From Bryobacteraceae bacterium (GTDB lineage: Bacteria; Acidobacteriota; Terriglobia; Bryobacterales; Bryobacteraceae): a stretch of 7,338 bases of DNA. This document shows, one piece after another, positions 1-5,903 of this stretch. Numbering within the stretch: the stretch's first letter is position 1; every line of letters begins with the position of its first letter. Both the position numbers and the translations under genes were made by a program. The notes beneath the pieces are model-generated. The model had not been told where the DNA came from. It saw only the letters and a program-made list of their open reading frames with translations, and ran no database searches. The stretch spans positions 1-7,338 of the forward strand of contig JACMLA010000871.1 in the NCBI GenBank assembly GCA_014379815.1, read 5' to 3'.

Positions 1-462
1 CTGCGTGATCAGCGTCCGGAGATCTGTTATCAGGTGGGCATGCGAGCTTTGCGTGGATCCTGTGGCGAGACTGATGGGGGAACGGCCCAGTTCAGCAGCC
101 TCGCTGCGGATCGTCGCCGGTAAGACGTGCTCTCTCTGTCTGCGAGCCAGACCGTCGGGTGTAATCTGCAGGTCTTCTCCTGCTTGCTGTTGTACGGTCG
201 CCAGCGCTCCGAATGATTGCATGAGCCTGGCATGAGTCGCTGCGGCGCTACTGTCGACACTTCCTCTTTCGCGTTCGGACCTGTGCTGGAGTACCAGCTG
301 CAAGGTGTCCTGCAACTTCCATTGATAGTGGTTCCCCTGCAATTCGCTTTCAGCAAACCTGAGATCTTTGTTCAAACCCGAAAGCACGAAGTACACCGCC
401 AGAGCAGCCATAGGAGCGGCGAAAAACAGCACCAGAATGAGAATCTTTCGAGGTAGAGTCAT
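1..462 (-). CDS. Membrane-anchored sensor protein, N-terminal part (chemoreceptor or histidine-kinase type), truncated by the window edge
   Basis: An uninterrupted frame of 154 codons runs from ATG at 462 to the left edge; the 3' part is outside. Residues 1-4 are polar, K6 is basic, and residues 7-29 form one hydrophobic helix (ILILVLFFAAPMAALAVYF), an uncleaved signal anchor. The following segment (about 30-154) should be periplasmic. Its pattern of E40, G43, Y46, then L-rich helix ending QHR (59-61) and, near the end, HAHLITDLRTLITQ resembles the N-terminal sensing domain of many methyl-accepting chemotaxis proteins and sensor kinases, where the family usually continues into a VGD-SNLILDPD-type stretch. 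An in-frame TAA upstream (near 535) makes 462 the first good start. No clear Shine-Dalgarno precedes it (only GCGGA touching the ATG). The output domain is off-window, so chemoreceptor, kinase and cyclase cannot be separated. The gene lies 113 bp behind eda on the same strand; co-transcription is possible but unproven. Confidence 0.7.
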   Translation of the reverse strand, partial: MTLPRKILILVLFFAAPMAALAVYFVLSGLNKDLRFAESELQGNHYQWKLQDTLQLVLQHRSERERGSVDSSAAATHARLMQSFGALATVQQQAGEDLQITPDGLARRQREHVLPATIRSEAAELGRSPISLATGSTQSSHAHLITDLRTLITQ

Positions 463-463
463 T

Positions 464-480
464 CCGCGGTCCGACGTCGG
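464..480. repeat. Two adjacent perfect palindromes just upstream of the sensor start
   Basis: CCGCGG (464-469) and CCGACGTCGG (471-480) are perfect palindromes separated by one base and end two bases before the sensor ATG at 462. They could be an operator half-site pair or fold the leader of the sensor mRNA. Palindromes of this length occur by chance several times in a window of this size, so function is only a possibility. Confidence 0.3.
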
Positions 481-556
481 GGCAATGCAAGCCAGGCGAT
501 CATGCTTACTTATCGGAACGAAAATAACAAGTCGTTAGAGAATCTTACAAAGTTAT

Positions 557-573
557 TGCAAATCCGGATTGCA
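557..573 (-). terminator. Weak terminator-like hairpin after eda
   Basis: On the minus strand, two bases after the eda TAG, the arms TGCAAT and ATTTGCA pair around a CCGG loop with one bulged base (core palindrome AATCCGGATT at 561-570). The sequence after it is AT-rich (ATAACTTTG) but has no proper U-tract, so it is at best a weak intrinsic terminator or a 3'-end stabilising hairpin. Confidence 0.3.
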
Positions 574-575
574 GG

Positions 576-1250
576 CTAGCTGCGGTTCGACGGGACCTTC
601 ATCTCCGCCCGAGTCCGCTGGACGATTTCGCGATATTGTCGTGCTCTGTCTTCGAACACCTCGTATCTGCCTTCCTGAATGGTTTGGGCGTCAACAAGCT
701 CGCTGCCAACAGCTACGGCACAGGCCCCCGCGCGGAGGAAATCCGCGGTAGTGTCCAGATTGACTCCGCCGGTGGGAATCAGCTCTATCTGCGGAAATGG
801 CCCTTTCAAAGCCTTGATGTATTTCGCACCTCCCACCGCACTTGCGGGGAACACTTTGACCGCATCTGCGCCGGCCTGCCATGCGGCAAGGACTTCGGTG
901 GGTGTCAGTGCGCCTGGCATGATGGGTCTGGAGTAGCGTTGTGCCATTTCGATGGTGGCGAGGTTCAGGGCGGGCGTAACAAAAAACTGCGCTCCGGCGA
1001 GCATACAGATGCGGGCAGTTTCCGGGTCCAGCACGGTGCCGGCACCTAATATGATGGAGTCCCCAAACTGATCAGCCAGCCGTTCCAGAGCTTTTACGGC
1101 TCCTGGCACGGTCATTGTCACCTCTGCCGCGCGAACGCCGCCCTTATGGATCGCTTCGATCGCCCGGATGGCAGATTCGGCCGAGCTTGTGCGAACGACA
1201 GGCACAATGCCTGCTTCAAGAATCGCCGCAAATATCTGATCTTTAGTCAT
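576..1250 (-). CDS. eda: 2-dehydro-3-deoxy-phosphogluconate (KDPG) / 4-hydroxy-2-oxoglutarate aldolase
   Basis: A 224-residue cytosolic class I aldolase, close to the usual 200-225 of the family. KDPG aldolase splits 2-keto-3-deoxy-6-phosphogluconate into pyruvate and glyceraldehyde 3-phosphate, the last step of the Entner-Doudoroff route. Family motifs appear in order: GIVPVVR (14-20, substrate arginine R20), AEVTMTVP (42-49, general acid/base glutamate E43), GAGTVLD (69-75), FVTPALN (90-96), MPGALTPTE (111-119), DAVKVFPAS (129-137, Schiff-base lysine K132), and PTGGVN (159-164). The start at 1250 is chosen because MTKDQIFAAILEAG matches the usual N-terminus; an upstream in-frame ATG at 1322 would add 24 residues unlike the family. 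The ribosome site is poor, only AGAAGA abutting the ATG. The related KDPGal aldolase of galactonate catabolism is an alternative that sequence alone does not exclude. Divergent to the TPR gene; no edd or kinase is in view. Confidence 0.93.
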   Translation of the reverse strand: MTKDQIFAAILEAGIVPVVRTSSAESAIRAIEAIHKGGVRAAEVTMTVPGAVKALERLADQFGDSIILGAGTVLDPETARICMLAGAQFFVTPALNLATIEMAQRYSRPIMPGALTPTEVLAAWQAGADAVKVFPASAVGGAKYIKALKGPFPQIELIPTGGVNLDTTADFLRAGACAVAVGSELVDAQTIQEGRYEVFEDRARQYREIVQRTRAEMKVPSNRS

Positions 1251-1377
1251 TCTTCTGATCGTATCGTCAGTGGTCCATTTCCTTCCGCAACGACTGGCTC
1301 CACCGGGTTCGAGAGAGTACATCCCTGCTCGTGAGGGTGGTAGACCAGAGAAAATCCCTTAGTCTTTTCGTCGTTTG

Positions 1378-1398
1378 CCCGCTCCCCTACCCCACCCC
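1378..1398 (-). promoter_or_regulatory. Potential G-quadruplex-forming sequence in the divergent region
   Basis: Read on the minus strand, the tract has runs GGGG, GGGG, GGGG and GGG separated by loops of T, TA and AGC. This satisfies the standard G3+N1-7 rule with short loops of 1, 2 and 3 bases, which favours stability. The plus strand carries the matching C-runs. It lies 128 bp upstream of the eda start on the eda-sense strand and about 28 bp before the leader ORF on the template strand of the TPR transcript. Folding in the cell is not shown by sequence. Confidence 0.5.
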
Positions 1399-1415
1399 GG
1401 CGGTTATTGCGTCCC

Positions 1416-1422
1416 AGAGGTG
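1416..1422 (+). promoter_or_regulatory. Shine-Dalgarno of the putative leader ORF
   Basis: AGAGGTG matches the anti-Shine-Dalgarno complement over GAGGTG and sits three bases (five from the GG core) ahead of ATG 1426. It is the best ribosome site in this region; neither ATG 1461 nor GTG 1446 of the TPR gene has one of its own. Confidence 0.5.
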
Positions 1423-1442
1423 GATATGGTGAACTGTATCCA
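1421..1442 (+). repeat. Inverted repeat overlapping the leader ORF start
   Basis: TGGATA (1421-1426) and TATCCA (1437-1442) are perfect inverted arms around a 10-base loop; flanking G-U pairs could extend the stem by one on each side. The 5' arm covers the end of the Shine-Dalgarno and the A of the leader ATG. It could be a weak RNA hairpin controlling initiation or a DNA operator. A six-base arm is modest evidence. Confidence 0.3.
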
Positions 1443-1464
1443 TAAGTGTCGGTGTACCCAATGA
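1426..1464 (+). CDS. Putative 12-residue leader peptide, coupled to the TPR lipoprotein
   Basis: ATG 1426 opens a 12-codon frame, MVNCIHKCRCTQ, ending in TGA at 1462-1464. The stop overlaps the TPR start at 1461 in an ATGA junction, the classic arrangement for re-initiation. The peptide has three cysteines (4, 8, 10) and two basic residues. Support is the good Shine-Dalgarno in front of it and the absence of one for the downstream gene. Short ORFs arise easily by chance, and I know no family for it, so this is a hypothesis about initiation rather than a peptide with known function. Confidence 0.4.
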   Translation: MVNCIHKCRCTQ

Positions 1465-3764
1465 GAAATCGCGTCATTTCAGCGTTGTTACTGATCCTGT
1501 GTCTCACCGTTGCCTGCAACCGGGATCCAAACGTAGCCAAGAAACGCTACCTCGAAAGCGGGAATAAGTACTTTGATAAAGCGAAGTACAAAGAAGCGCT
1601 GATCATGTACAAGAAGGCTCTCCGGGCCGACTTGAAGTACGGTGAAGCATACTATCGCTCCGCGCTGGCCGAGATGAAGTTGCAGCGGTTCGCCGAGGCT
1701 GCGGGCGACCTGCAGCGCGCCGTCGAACTGATGCCGGATAATCTCGACGCGCAGGAACGTCTCAGTAATCTCTATCTGAACTTTTATCTTACCGACCGCA
1801 AACGTCCAAAGCGCCTGCTGGAAGAGCTGAAGACGATGTCGGATCGCTACACAAAGCGCTTCCCCGATACTTTCCCGGATACGAGACTCAAGGGTTACCT
1901 GGCTCTCTTTGAGGGAAAAGGCGACGAGGCGGTCAAGTTCTTCGAAAGAGCGAACAGCCTGAAGCCCTTCCAGACCGATCTGGTCATGATCTACATGCAG
2001 ACGCTGACCGGCCTGGGCAGAGCTCCGGAAGCCGAAAAGCTGGGCTACCAGATGCTGGAAAAGGATCCGAAAGCGCTGCCGGTTTACGACGTTCTCTACC
2101 TGCAGTACGGTCGCGAACGCAAGATTGCCGAAGCAGAAACGATCCTCAAGAAGAAGCTCGAGAATAACCCCAAGACCGCCGAAGTGCGCCTCCAGCTGGC
2201 AGCACATTACTACACCATCCAGAACCGTAACGCGATGCTGGAAACCTTGAAGGGCCTCGAATCTGACCCCACGACTTTTCCAAATGCACCCATGATGGTC
2301 GGTGATTTCTTCAACCGAATTCGAGAGTACGATCTGGCTGCCGCGCGTTACGAAGATGGTGCCAAGCGGTTCCCGAAGGATAAACACGGCTACCAGAAAC
2401 GACTGGTTGAAGTGTTGATCAAGAAGAACAAGAAGGACGAAGCCGTTCAACTGGTCAACGAAATCCTGAAGGAAGATCCCAAGGATTCTGAAGCGATCGC
2501 CATACGGGCTTCCCTGTCGCTGATGACGGGAACGCGGGAAGAGCTCCAGAACGCGATTAATGATTTACAGACGGTGATTAGCCGGATGCCCGAGAATCCG
2601 GTGCTGCGTTTCAATCTTGGCCGTGCTCACCTGGCCAGACAAAACGTAGATGCGGCTCGGGTTCAGTTTGAAGAAGCCATCAAGCTCCGTCCTGATTACT
2701 TGCTCCCCCGTGTGACTCTTGCGCAGATGATGCTGCAAAACCGCGAGTTCGGCAAGGTTGTGCAGATGGCTCAGGAGATCCTGTTCTACGACGACAAAAA
2801 CGTCGCGGCCCGATTGCTTCGAAGCCGGGCCCTGATTGGGATGGGTGAGATGAAGCAGGCCCGGGAAGAACTGGCGCTTACGTCTTCCCAGTTTCCTGAC
2901 CTGCCAGAAGCGCGGCTCCAGGTTGCAGCTCTCGACCTGCAGGACAAAAACTTTAAAAATGCGGAAGAATCGTTCCGCAAGATCTACGGGCAGTTTAAGG
3001 ATCCACGTGCCTTTATGGGCATGGTCGACACTTATGTAGCCCAGGGACAGACGGCAGTCGCCCTCAAGTTGCTCCGTGAGGAGCTGGCAAAGAGTCCGGA
3101 TCGTCTCGAGTATCGTGTCGCCATTGCGAACATTTCCGCCACCACTGCCGATTACCCCACTGCGATCAGCGAGTACAAAGCGGTGCTGGACAAGCTGCCC
3201 CGCAACTCCCAGGCGTGGCTGCAACTCAGCGAAGTGTATCGGCGTTCCGGTCAATGGGATAACGCGTTGAACTCTGTGAAGAAAGCGCAGGAACTGGCGC
3301 CCACAAATGCCGCAGCGCACCTACAGATGGCCATGCTCTACGACACAAGCGGAAAGCGTCCCGAGGCGCGACCCGCATACGAGCAGGTTCTGCGTATCCA
3401 GCCCGACAATGCGATTGCACTGAACAATCTGGCGTACCTTCTGGCAGAGAGCGGCAACGACCTCGATCAGGCTCTCACAATGGCTCAGAAGGCAAAACAG
3501 CAGAGACCTCAGGACGATGACGTCGCCGATACACTTGGCTGGATCTACATCAAGAAGAACCTTCCCGACAGTGCAGTAGCAGTCTTCCGTGACCTCGTCC
3601 AGAAAAATCCGGGACGCGCTACATTTCGTTATCATCTTGCGATGGCTCTCTATCAGAAAGGTGACATGATCAGCGCGAAGCGCGAATGTGAAACAGCGCT
3701 GAAGAGTGCCAACGACTCCGGAGAGGCTACCCGGATCCGGGAGCTGATGTCGAAACTCGGCTGA
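1461..3764 (+). CDS. Large TPR-repeat lipoprotein, PEP-CTERM-system (PrsT-like) type
   Basis: A 767-residue protein. Residues 1-19 are a lipoprotein signal: R2/R4, hydrophobic core ISALLLILCLTVA, then the lipid-anchored cysteine C19 (lipobox LTVAC); position +2 is N, so the final membrane is uncertain. The rest is nearly continuous tetratricopeptide repeat, about 16-18 units. Clear ones lie near 28-61, 62-95, 382-415, 549-582, 583-616, 617-650, 651-686, 687-720 and 721-754, with the usual W/L-G-A-P spacing (e.g. NNLAYLLAESGN, ADTLGWIYIKKN). TPR arrays are protein-binding scaffolds; no catalytic domain is visible. The layout resembles TPR lipoproteins of exopolysaccharide/PEP-CTERM loci, and the CAAX-like protease 72 bp downstream supports that; the assignment is inferred. 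ATG 1461 is chosen because it directly gives the signal peptide and overlaps the leader stop. GTG 1446 would add five residues (MSVYP) with no better ribosome site. Confidence 0.88.
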   Translation: MRNRVISALLLILCLTVACNRDPNVAKKRYLESGNKYFDKAKYKEALIMYKKALRADLKYGEAYYRSALAEMKLQRFAEAAGDLQRAVELMPDNLDAQERLSNLYLNFYLTDRKRPKRLLEELKTMSDRYTKRFPDTFPDTRLKGYLALFEGKGDEAVKFFERANSLKPFQTDLVMIYMQTLTGLGRAPEAEKLGYQMLEKDPKALPVYDVLYLQYGRERKIAEAETILKKKLENNPKTAEVRLQLAAHYYTIQNRNAMLETLKGLESDPTTFPNAPMMVGDFFNRIREYDLAAARYEDGAKRFPKDKHGYQKRLVEVLIKKNKKDEAVQLVNEILKEDPKDSEAIAIRASLSLMTGTREELQNAINDLQTVISRMPENPVLRFNLGRAHLARQNVDAARVQFEEAIKLRPDYLLPRVTLAQMMLQNREFGKVVQMAQEILFYDDKNVAARLLRSRALIGMGEMKQAREELALTSSQFPDLPEARLQVAALDLQDKNFKNAEESFRKIYGQFKDPRAFMGMVDTYVAQGQTAVALKLLREELAKSPDRLEYRVAIANISATTADYPTAISEYKAVLDKLPRNSQAWLQLSEVYRRSGQWDNALNSVKKAQELAPTNAAAHLQMAMLYDTSGKRPEARPAYEQVLRIQPDNAIALNNLAYLLAESGNDLDQALTMAQKAKQQRPQDDDVADTLGWIYIKKNLPDSAVAVFRDLVQKNPGRATFRYHLAMALYQKGDMISAKRECETALKSANDSGEATRIRELMSKLG

Positions 3765-3767
3765 GAA

Positions 3768-3781
3768 TTGCCGCAAGGCAA
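3768..3781 (+). repeat. Small GCAA-tetraloop hairpin after the TPR stop
   Basis: TTGCC (3768-3772) and GGCAA (3777-3781) pair perfectly around GCAA, a GNRA tetraloop, four bases after the TPR stop. The stem is only five pairs and no U-tract follows, so it is more likely an mRNA structural element than a terminator. Confidence 0.4.
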
Positions 3782-3789
3782 CCGCTGGA

Positions 3790-3794
3790 AAGGA
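3790..3794 (+). promoter_or_regulatory. Shine-Dalgarno-like element separated from its start codon by a hairpin
   Basis: AAGGA, within GGAAAGGAAAC (3787-3797), lies 42 bases before the CAAX-protease ATG, too far for normal initiation. If the 3798-3830 hairpin folds, the remaining distance is three plus six bases, a normal spacing. No other Shine-Dalgarno lies before ATG 3837. Confidence 0.35.
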
Positions 3795-3797
3795 AAC

Positions 3798-3830
3798 AGG
3801 GCAGACAATCCGGTCAACGGACTCTGCCCT
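3798..3830 (+). repeat. Strong RNA hairpin just upstream of the CAAX-protease start
   Basis: Outer arms AGGGCAGA (3798-3805) and TCTGCCCT (3823-3830) pair over eight Watson-Crick pairs. After a small internal loop (CAA opposite C), TCCG (3809-3812) pairs with CGGA (3818-3821) around the loop GTCAA. The hairpin ends six bases before ATG 3837. On the plus strand ACCTAA follows, so it is not a standard intrinsic terminator. On the minus strand a T-rich stretch (GTTTCCTTTCC) follows, but no gene there needs termination. Confidence 0.6.
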
Positions 3831-3836
3831 ACCTAA

Positions 3837-4541
3837 ATGGAAACCGCAGAAGCACACGAGCCAAAAGTTCTAACCGAGTCCACGTCGTCGGTTCCTTACG
3901 TACTGCCGTTCGTATTGTTTCTGGGACTCCTCGCCCTTGCCCCCCAGTTTTCTGCAGTTCTCGGGCAGTGGGAATATCCTTCCAGGGCTGCGATTCTCGC
4001 ACTTACCCTCGTAGTCGTTTCACGACACGTGATCGACTTCCGAATGCAAACCCCCCTGATTGCCATCCTTGTCGGCATAGGGGTTTTCTTTTTGTGGATT
4101 GGGCCCGACTTTCTGATCCCTGGTTATCGGAATCACTGGTTGTTTCAAAACTCTCTGACGGGCCAGATCAAGCCCGGCATTGCACCTGATTTTCAAAACA
4201 ACTGGCTGGTGCTGGCCGCAAGATCTTTGCGGGCAATCGTTCTTGTGCCGATCATCGAGGAACTATTCTGGCGAGCGTGGCTGATGCGCTGGCTGATCGA
4301 CCCGAAGTTTTATCGGGTTTCGCTGGGCACTTTCACATGGTCTTCCATGCTGATCACGGCCTTCCTGTTCGGTTCCGAGCACGGACCGTATTGGGATGTA
4401 GGTCTGCTGACGGGTCTTATCTACAACTTCCTCATGGTGCGAAGCAAGCGCCTTGGAGATTGCATTCTTGCCCACTCCGTAACAAATGCCTGCCTCTCTG
4501 CCTATGTTGTTCTTTACAACCGCTGGGAATACTGGCCTTAG
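3837..4541 (+). CDS. CAAX prenyl protease-related membrane protein (PEP-CTERM/exosortase-associated type)
   Basis: A 234-residue integral membrane protein with hydrophobic segments near 20-40, 52-62, 73-92, 129-140, 169-180, 187-200 and 208-227. It carries the three motif regions of the CPBP/Abi (CAAX protease and bacteriocin-processing) superfamily: EELFWR (141-146, with E141, E142, R146), FGSEH (178-182, H182) and HSVTNA (213-218, H213 and N217). The run EELFWRAWLMRWLI, then FTWSS, EH, GLIYN and LAHSVTN closely matches my memory of the subfamily named CAAX prenyl protease-related in PEP-CTERM genomes. Members are thought to be intramembrane metallo- or glutamate-type peptidases; the substrate is unknown. 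ATG 3837 directly follows an in-frame TAA (3834-3836), so no longer form exists in this frame, and the next methionine (M70) would lose two helices. It lacks an adjacent Shine-Dalgarno. It lies downstream of the TPR gene and may share its transcript. Confidence 0.88.
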   Translation: METAEAHEPKVLTESTSSVPYVLPFVLFLGLLALAPQFSAVLGQWEYPSRAAILALTLVVVSRHVIDFRMQTPLIAILVGIGVFFLWIGPDFLIPGYRNHWLFQNSLTGQIKPGIAPDFQNNWLVLAARSLRAIVLVPIIEELFWRAWLMRWLIDPKFYRVSLGTFTWSSMLITAFLFGSEHGPYWDVGLLTGLIYNFLMVRSKRLGDCILAHSVTNACLSAYVVLYNRWEYWP

Positions 4542-4583
4542 ATCACTCCTCGCGCTTCTTCCTGATAAAGTAGTGCCCATTAA

Positions 4584-4589
4584 AGGAGG
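4584..4589 (+). promoter_or_regulatory. Strong Shine-Dalgarno deciding a TTG start
   Basis: A full AGGAGG, within AAAGGAGGG (4582-4590), sits nine bases before TTG 4599. It is the best ribosome site in the window and is what fixes the non-ATG start of the oxidoreductase gene, because no ATG or GTG lies at a suitable distance in frame. Confidence 0.8.
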
Positions 4590-4598
4590 GCCTGCGCT

Positions 4599-5903
4599 TT
4601 GTCGACCCGCAACTTGCTCACCCGTAGAACATTCGCCATCACTGCTGCTTCGGCAGCCGGGGCCATTCGTGTATCCGGTGCCAATGACCGTATTCGTATC
4701 GGTCTGATTGGATGCGGCGGACGCGGACGTTACGTGGCAGAGTGCATCCGTGATGCCGGTGGCGTGGACTATACTGCAACGTGCGATGTCTATCAGAAAT
4801 CGGCGGATGCGGCAAAGGAGTGGGCTGGAGGGGATGCCCAGTCGGCTACAGATTTTCGGCGCGTCCTGGAACGGAAGGACATTGACGCGGTCCACATCGC
4901 GACTCCGGATCACTGGCACTCCGCGCTGACGATACTTGGGTGTCAGGCTGGCAAGGACATCTATGTGGAAAAGCCCGTCTGCCACAACGTAGCGGAAGGC
5001 CGGGCTATGGTGACAGCCGCACGCCAGTACAAACGAATTGTCTTCACCGGCACGCAACAGCGCTCCGCACCTCATTTCGCGGAAGTCGCGAAGATCATTC
5101 AGGGCGGACAGATCGGACCAGTCCACCTCGTGCGGGTATGGAATTTCAATAACATGCTGCCCGACGGGATCGGGGTAGCTCCTGACTCAAATCCTCCTCC
5201 GGGACTGGACTGGGACATGTACTGCGGACCGGCCCCGAAAAGACCGTTCAACGTGAAGCGATTCCAGTCAACCTTCCGGTGGTTCCGGGACTACGCCGGG
5301 GGCACCATCACGGACTACGGAACGCACCGGTTTGATACCGTGCATCAGATCATGGGCGTTGACCAGCCGAAGACGATCTCGGCTTCGGGGGGCCGGTACG
5401 CCCTGAAAGACGCCGGGGAGATGCCCGATGTCCTGCAAGTCACTTACGAGTATCCGGGATTTGTCCTCAGCTATGAAGCCTGCAATATAAGTGCACACGG
5501 ACTCGGTGGACGCACACCAGGTATGCGATATTACAACGCCAAGGGTAGCGAGGATCGCCCGAATGGAATGGCATTCTACGGCACCTACGGAGCGTTGTTT
5601 ACGGACCGCATTGGATACGAAATCTATCCGGATGGCGACAAAATCCAGAGAGTACACGTCCAGGCTCGGGACGCCACGCCTATACATGGAAAGCGGTTTG
5701 TGGAAGCTCTGAGAGCCCGCAGTCCTTTGAACGCAGACATTGAGAATGGGCACAGGGCAACCGCCATTGGGCTACTGGGCAACATCGCCTACCTGACCGG
5801 CGAGAAACTGATATGGAATGCCGTTACGGAGAAGACGACGTCCGCTGCTGCAAACAAACTGCTTCGCCGTGAACCCAGAAAGCCGTATAGCTTCGCAAGC
5901 TAA
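4599..5903 (+). CDS. Tat-exported Gfo/Idh/MocA-family NAD(P)-dependent oxidoreductase
   Basis: A 434-residue protein starting at TTG with a strong AGGAGG nine bases upstream. Residues 7-21 hold a twin-arginine motif (LTRRTFAI, R9-R10) followed by an Ala-rich stretch, predicting folded export by Tat. The Rossmann domain begins at RIRIGLIGCGGRG (31-43; GxGxxG at 38-43). The family signature EKP is at 124-126 (K125 the usual catalytic lysine), preceded by ATPDHWH (101-107). In the C-terminal domain, GGTITDYGTHRFD (234-246) supplies the usual D239, H243 and D246. The family oxidises or rearranges sugars, cyclitols and glycosidic groups with tightly bound NAD(P). Secreted members are abundant in Acidobacteriota and Planctomycetota; the substrate cannot be read here. 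It lies 57 bp behind the CAAX-like gene on the same strand, and its TAA overlaps the convergent glycosyltransferase by four bases. Exact cleavage site is unclear because the hydrophobic core is weak. Confidence 0.92.
   Translation: MSTRNLLTRRTFAITAASAAGAIRVSGANDRIRIGLIGCGGRGRYVAECIRDAGGVDYTATCDVYQKSADAAKEWAGGDAQSATDFRRVLERKDIDAVHIATPDHWHSALTILGCQAGKDIYVEKPVCHNVAEGRAMVTAARQYKRIVFTGTQQRSAPHFAEVAKIIQGGQIGPVHLVRVWNFNNMLPDGIGVAPDSNPPPGLDWDMYCGPAPKRPFNVKRFQSTFRWFRDYAGGTITDYGTHRFDTVHQIMGVDQPKTISASGGRYALKDAGEMPDVLQVTYEYPGFVLSYEACNISAHGLGGRTPGMRYYNAKGSEDRPNGMAFYGTYGALFTDRIGYEIYPDGDKIQRVHVQARDATPIHGKRFVEALRARSPLNADIENGHRATAIGLLGNIAYLTGEKLIWNAVTEKTTSAAANKLLRREPRKPYSFAS

Larger units (their letters stand above)
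463..575. other. Intergenic gap between eda and the sensor gene
   Basis: A 113-bp non-coding gap, AT-rich in 510-570 compared with its surroundings. Reading on the minus strand it begins with a weak hairpin right after the eda stop, then an AT-rich run that could hold the promoter of the sensor gene, then the two palindromes before the ATG. I found no convincing -35/-10 pair; TTGTTA (526-531 region, minus strand) is followed by only poor -10 candidates. Confidence 0.4.
1251..1425. promoter_or_regulatory. Divergent control region between eda and the TPR gene
   Basis: The only divergent junction in the window, so promoters for both eda (minus) and the TPR transcript (plus) are expected here or close by. 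It contains a C-rich/G-rich tract at 1378-1398 and the leader-ORF ribosome site at 1416-1422. I could not find a convincing sigma-70 pair: TTGCGT (1407-1412) with TGAACT (1430-1435) at 17 bp, and a minus-strand TACGAT just ahead of the eda ATG, are both weak matches. Confidence 0.45.

Noticed and set aside
1270..1300. Three-codon minus-strand frame (ATG GAC CAC TGA) behind a GGAAGGA ahead of eda
   Set aside because: Too short to distinguish from chance, and its stop does not overlap the eda start.
576..1322. Longer form of eda starting at ATG 1322
   Set aside because: The 24 extra residues are unlike the family N-terminus, while the ATG at 1250 gives the expected MTKDQIF start.
1488..2450. 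A 320-codon open frame on the minus strand inside the TPR gene
   Set aside because: It is antisense to a clear TPR array, has no recognisable domain and mirrors the codon bias of the plus-strand gene. The same applies to the minus frames at 2565-3320 and 3321-3857.
3731..3740. Perfect palindrome CCGGATCCGG near the end of the TPR gene
   Set aside because: It lies inside coding sequence and is explained by codons; ten-base palindromes are expected by chance in this length.
3798..3836. Intrinsic terminator for the TPR gene
   Set aside because: The stem is strong, but ACCTAA follows rather than a U-tract, and the next co-directional gene starts six bases on.
4263..5126. A 287-codon minus-strand frame across the CAAX and oxidoreductase genes
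   Set aside because: It spans two well-supported plus-strand genes and their gap, and its product is low in recognisable motifs; it is a shadow frame.
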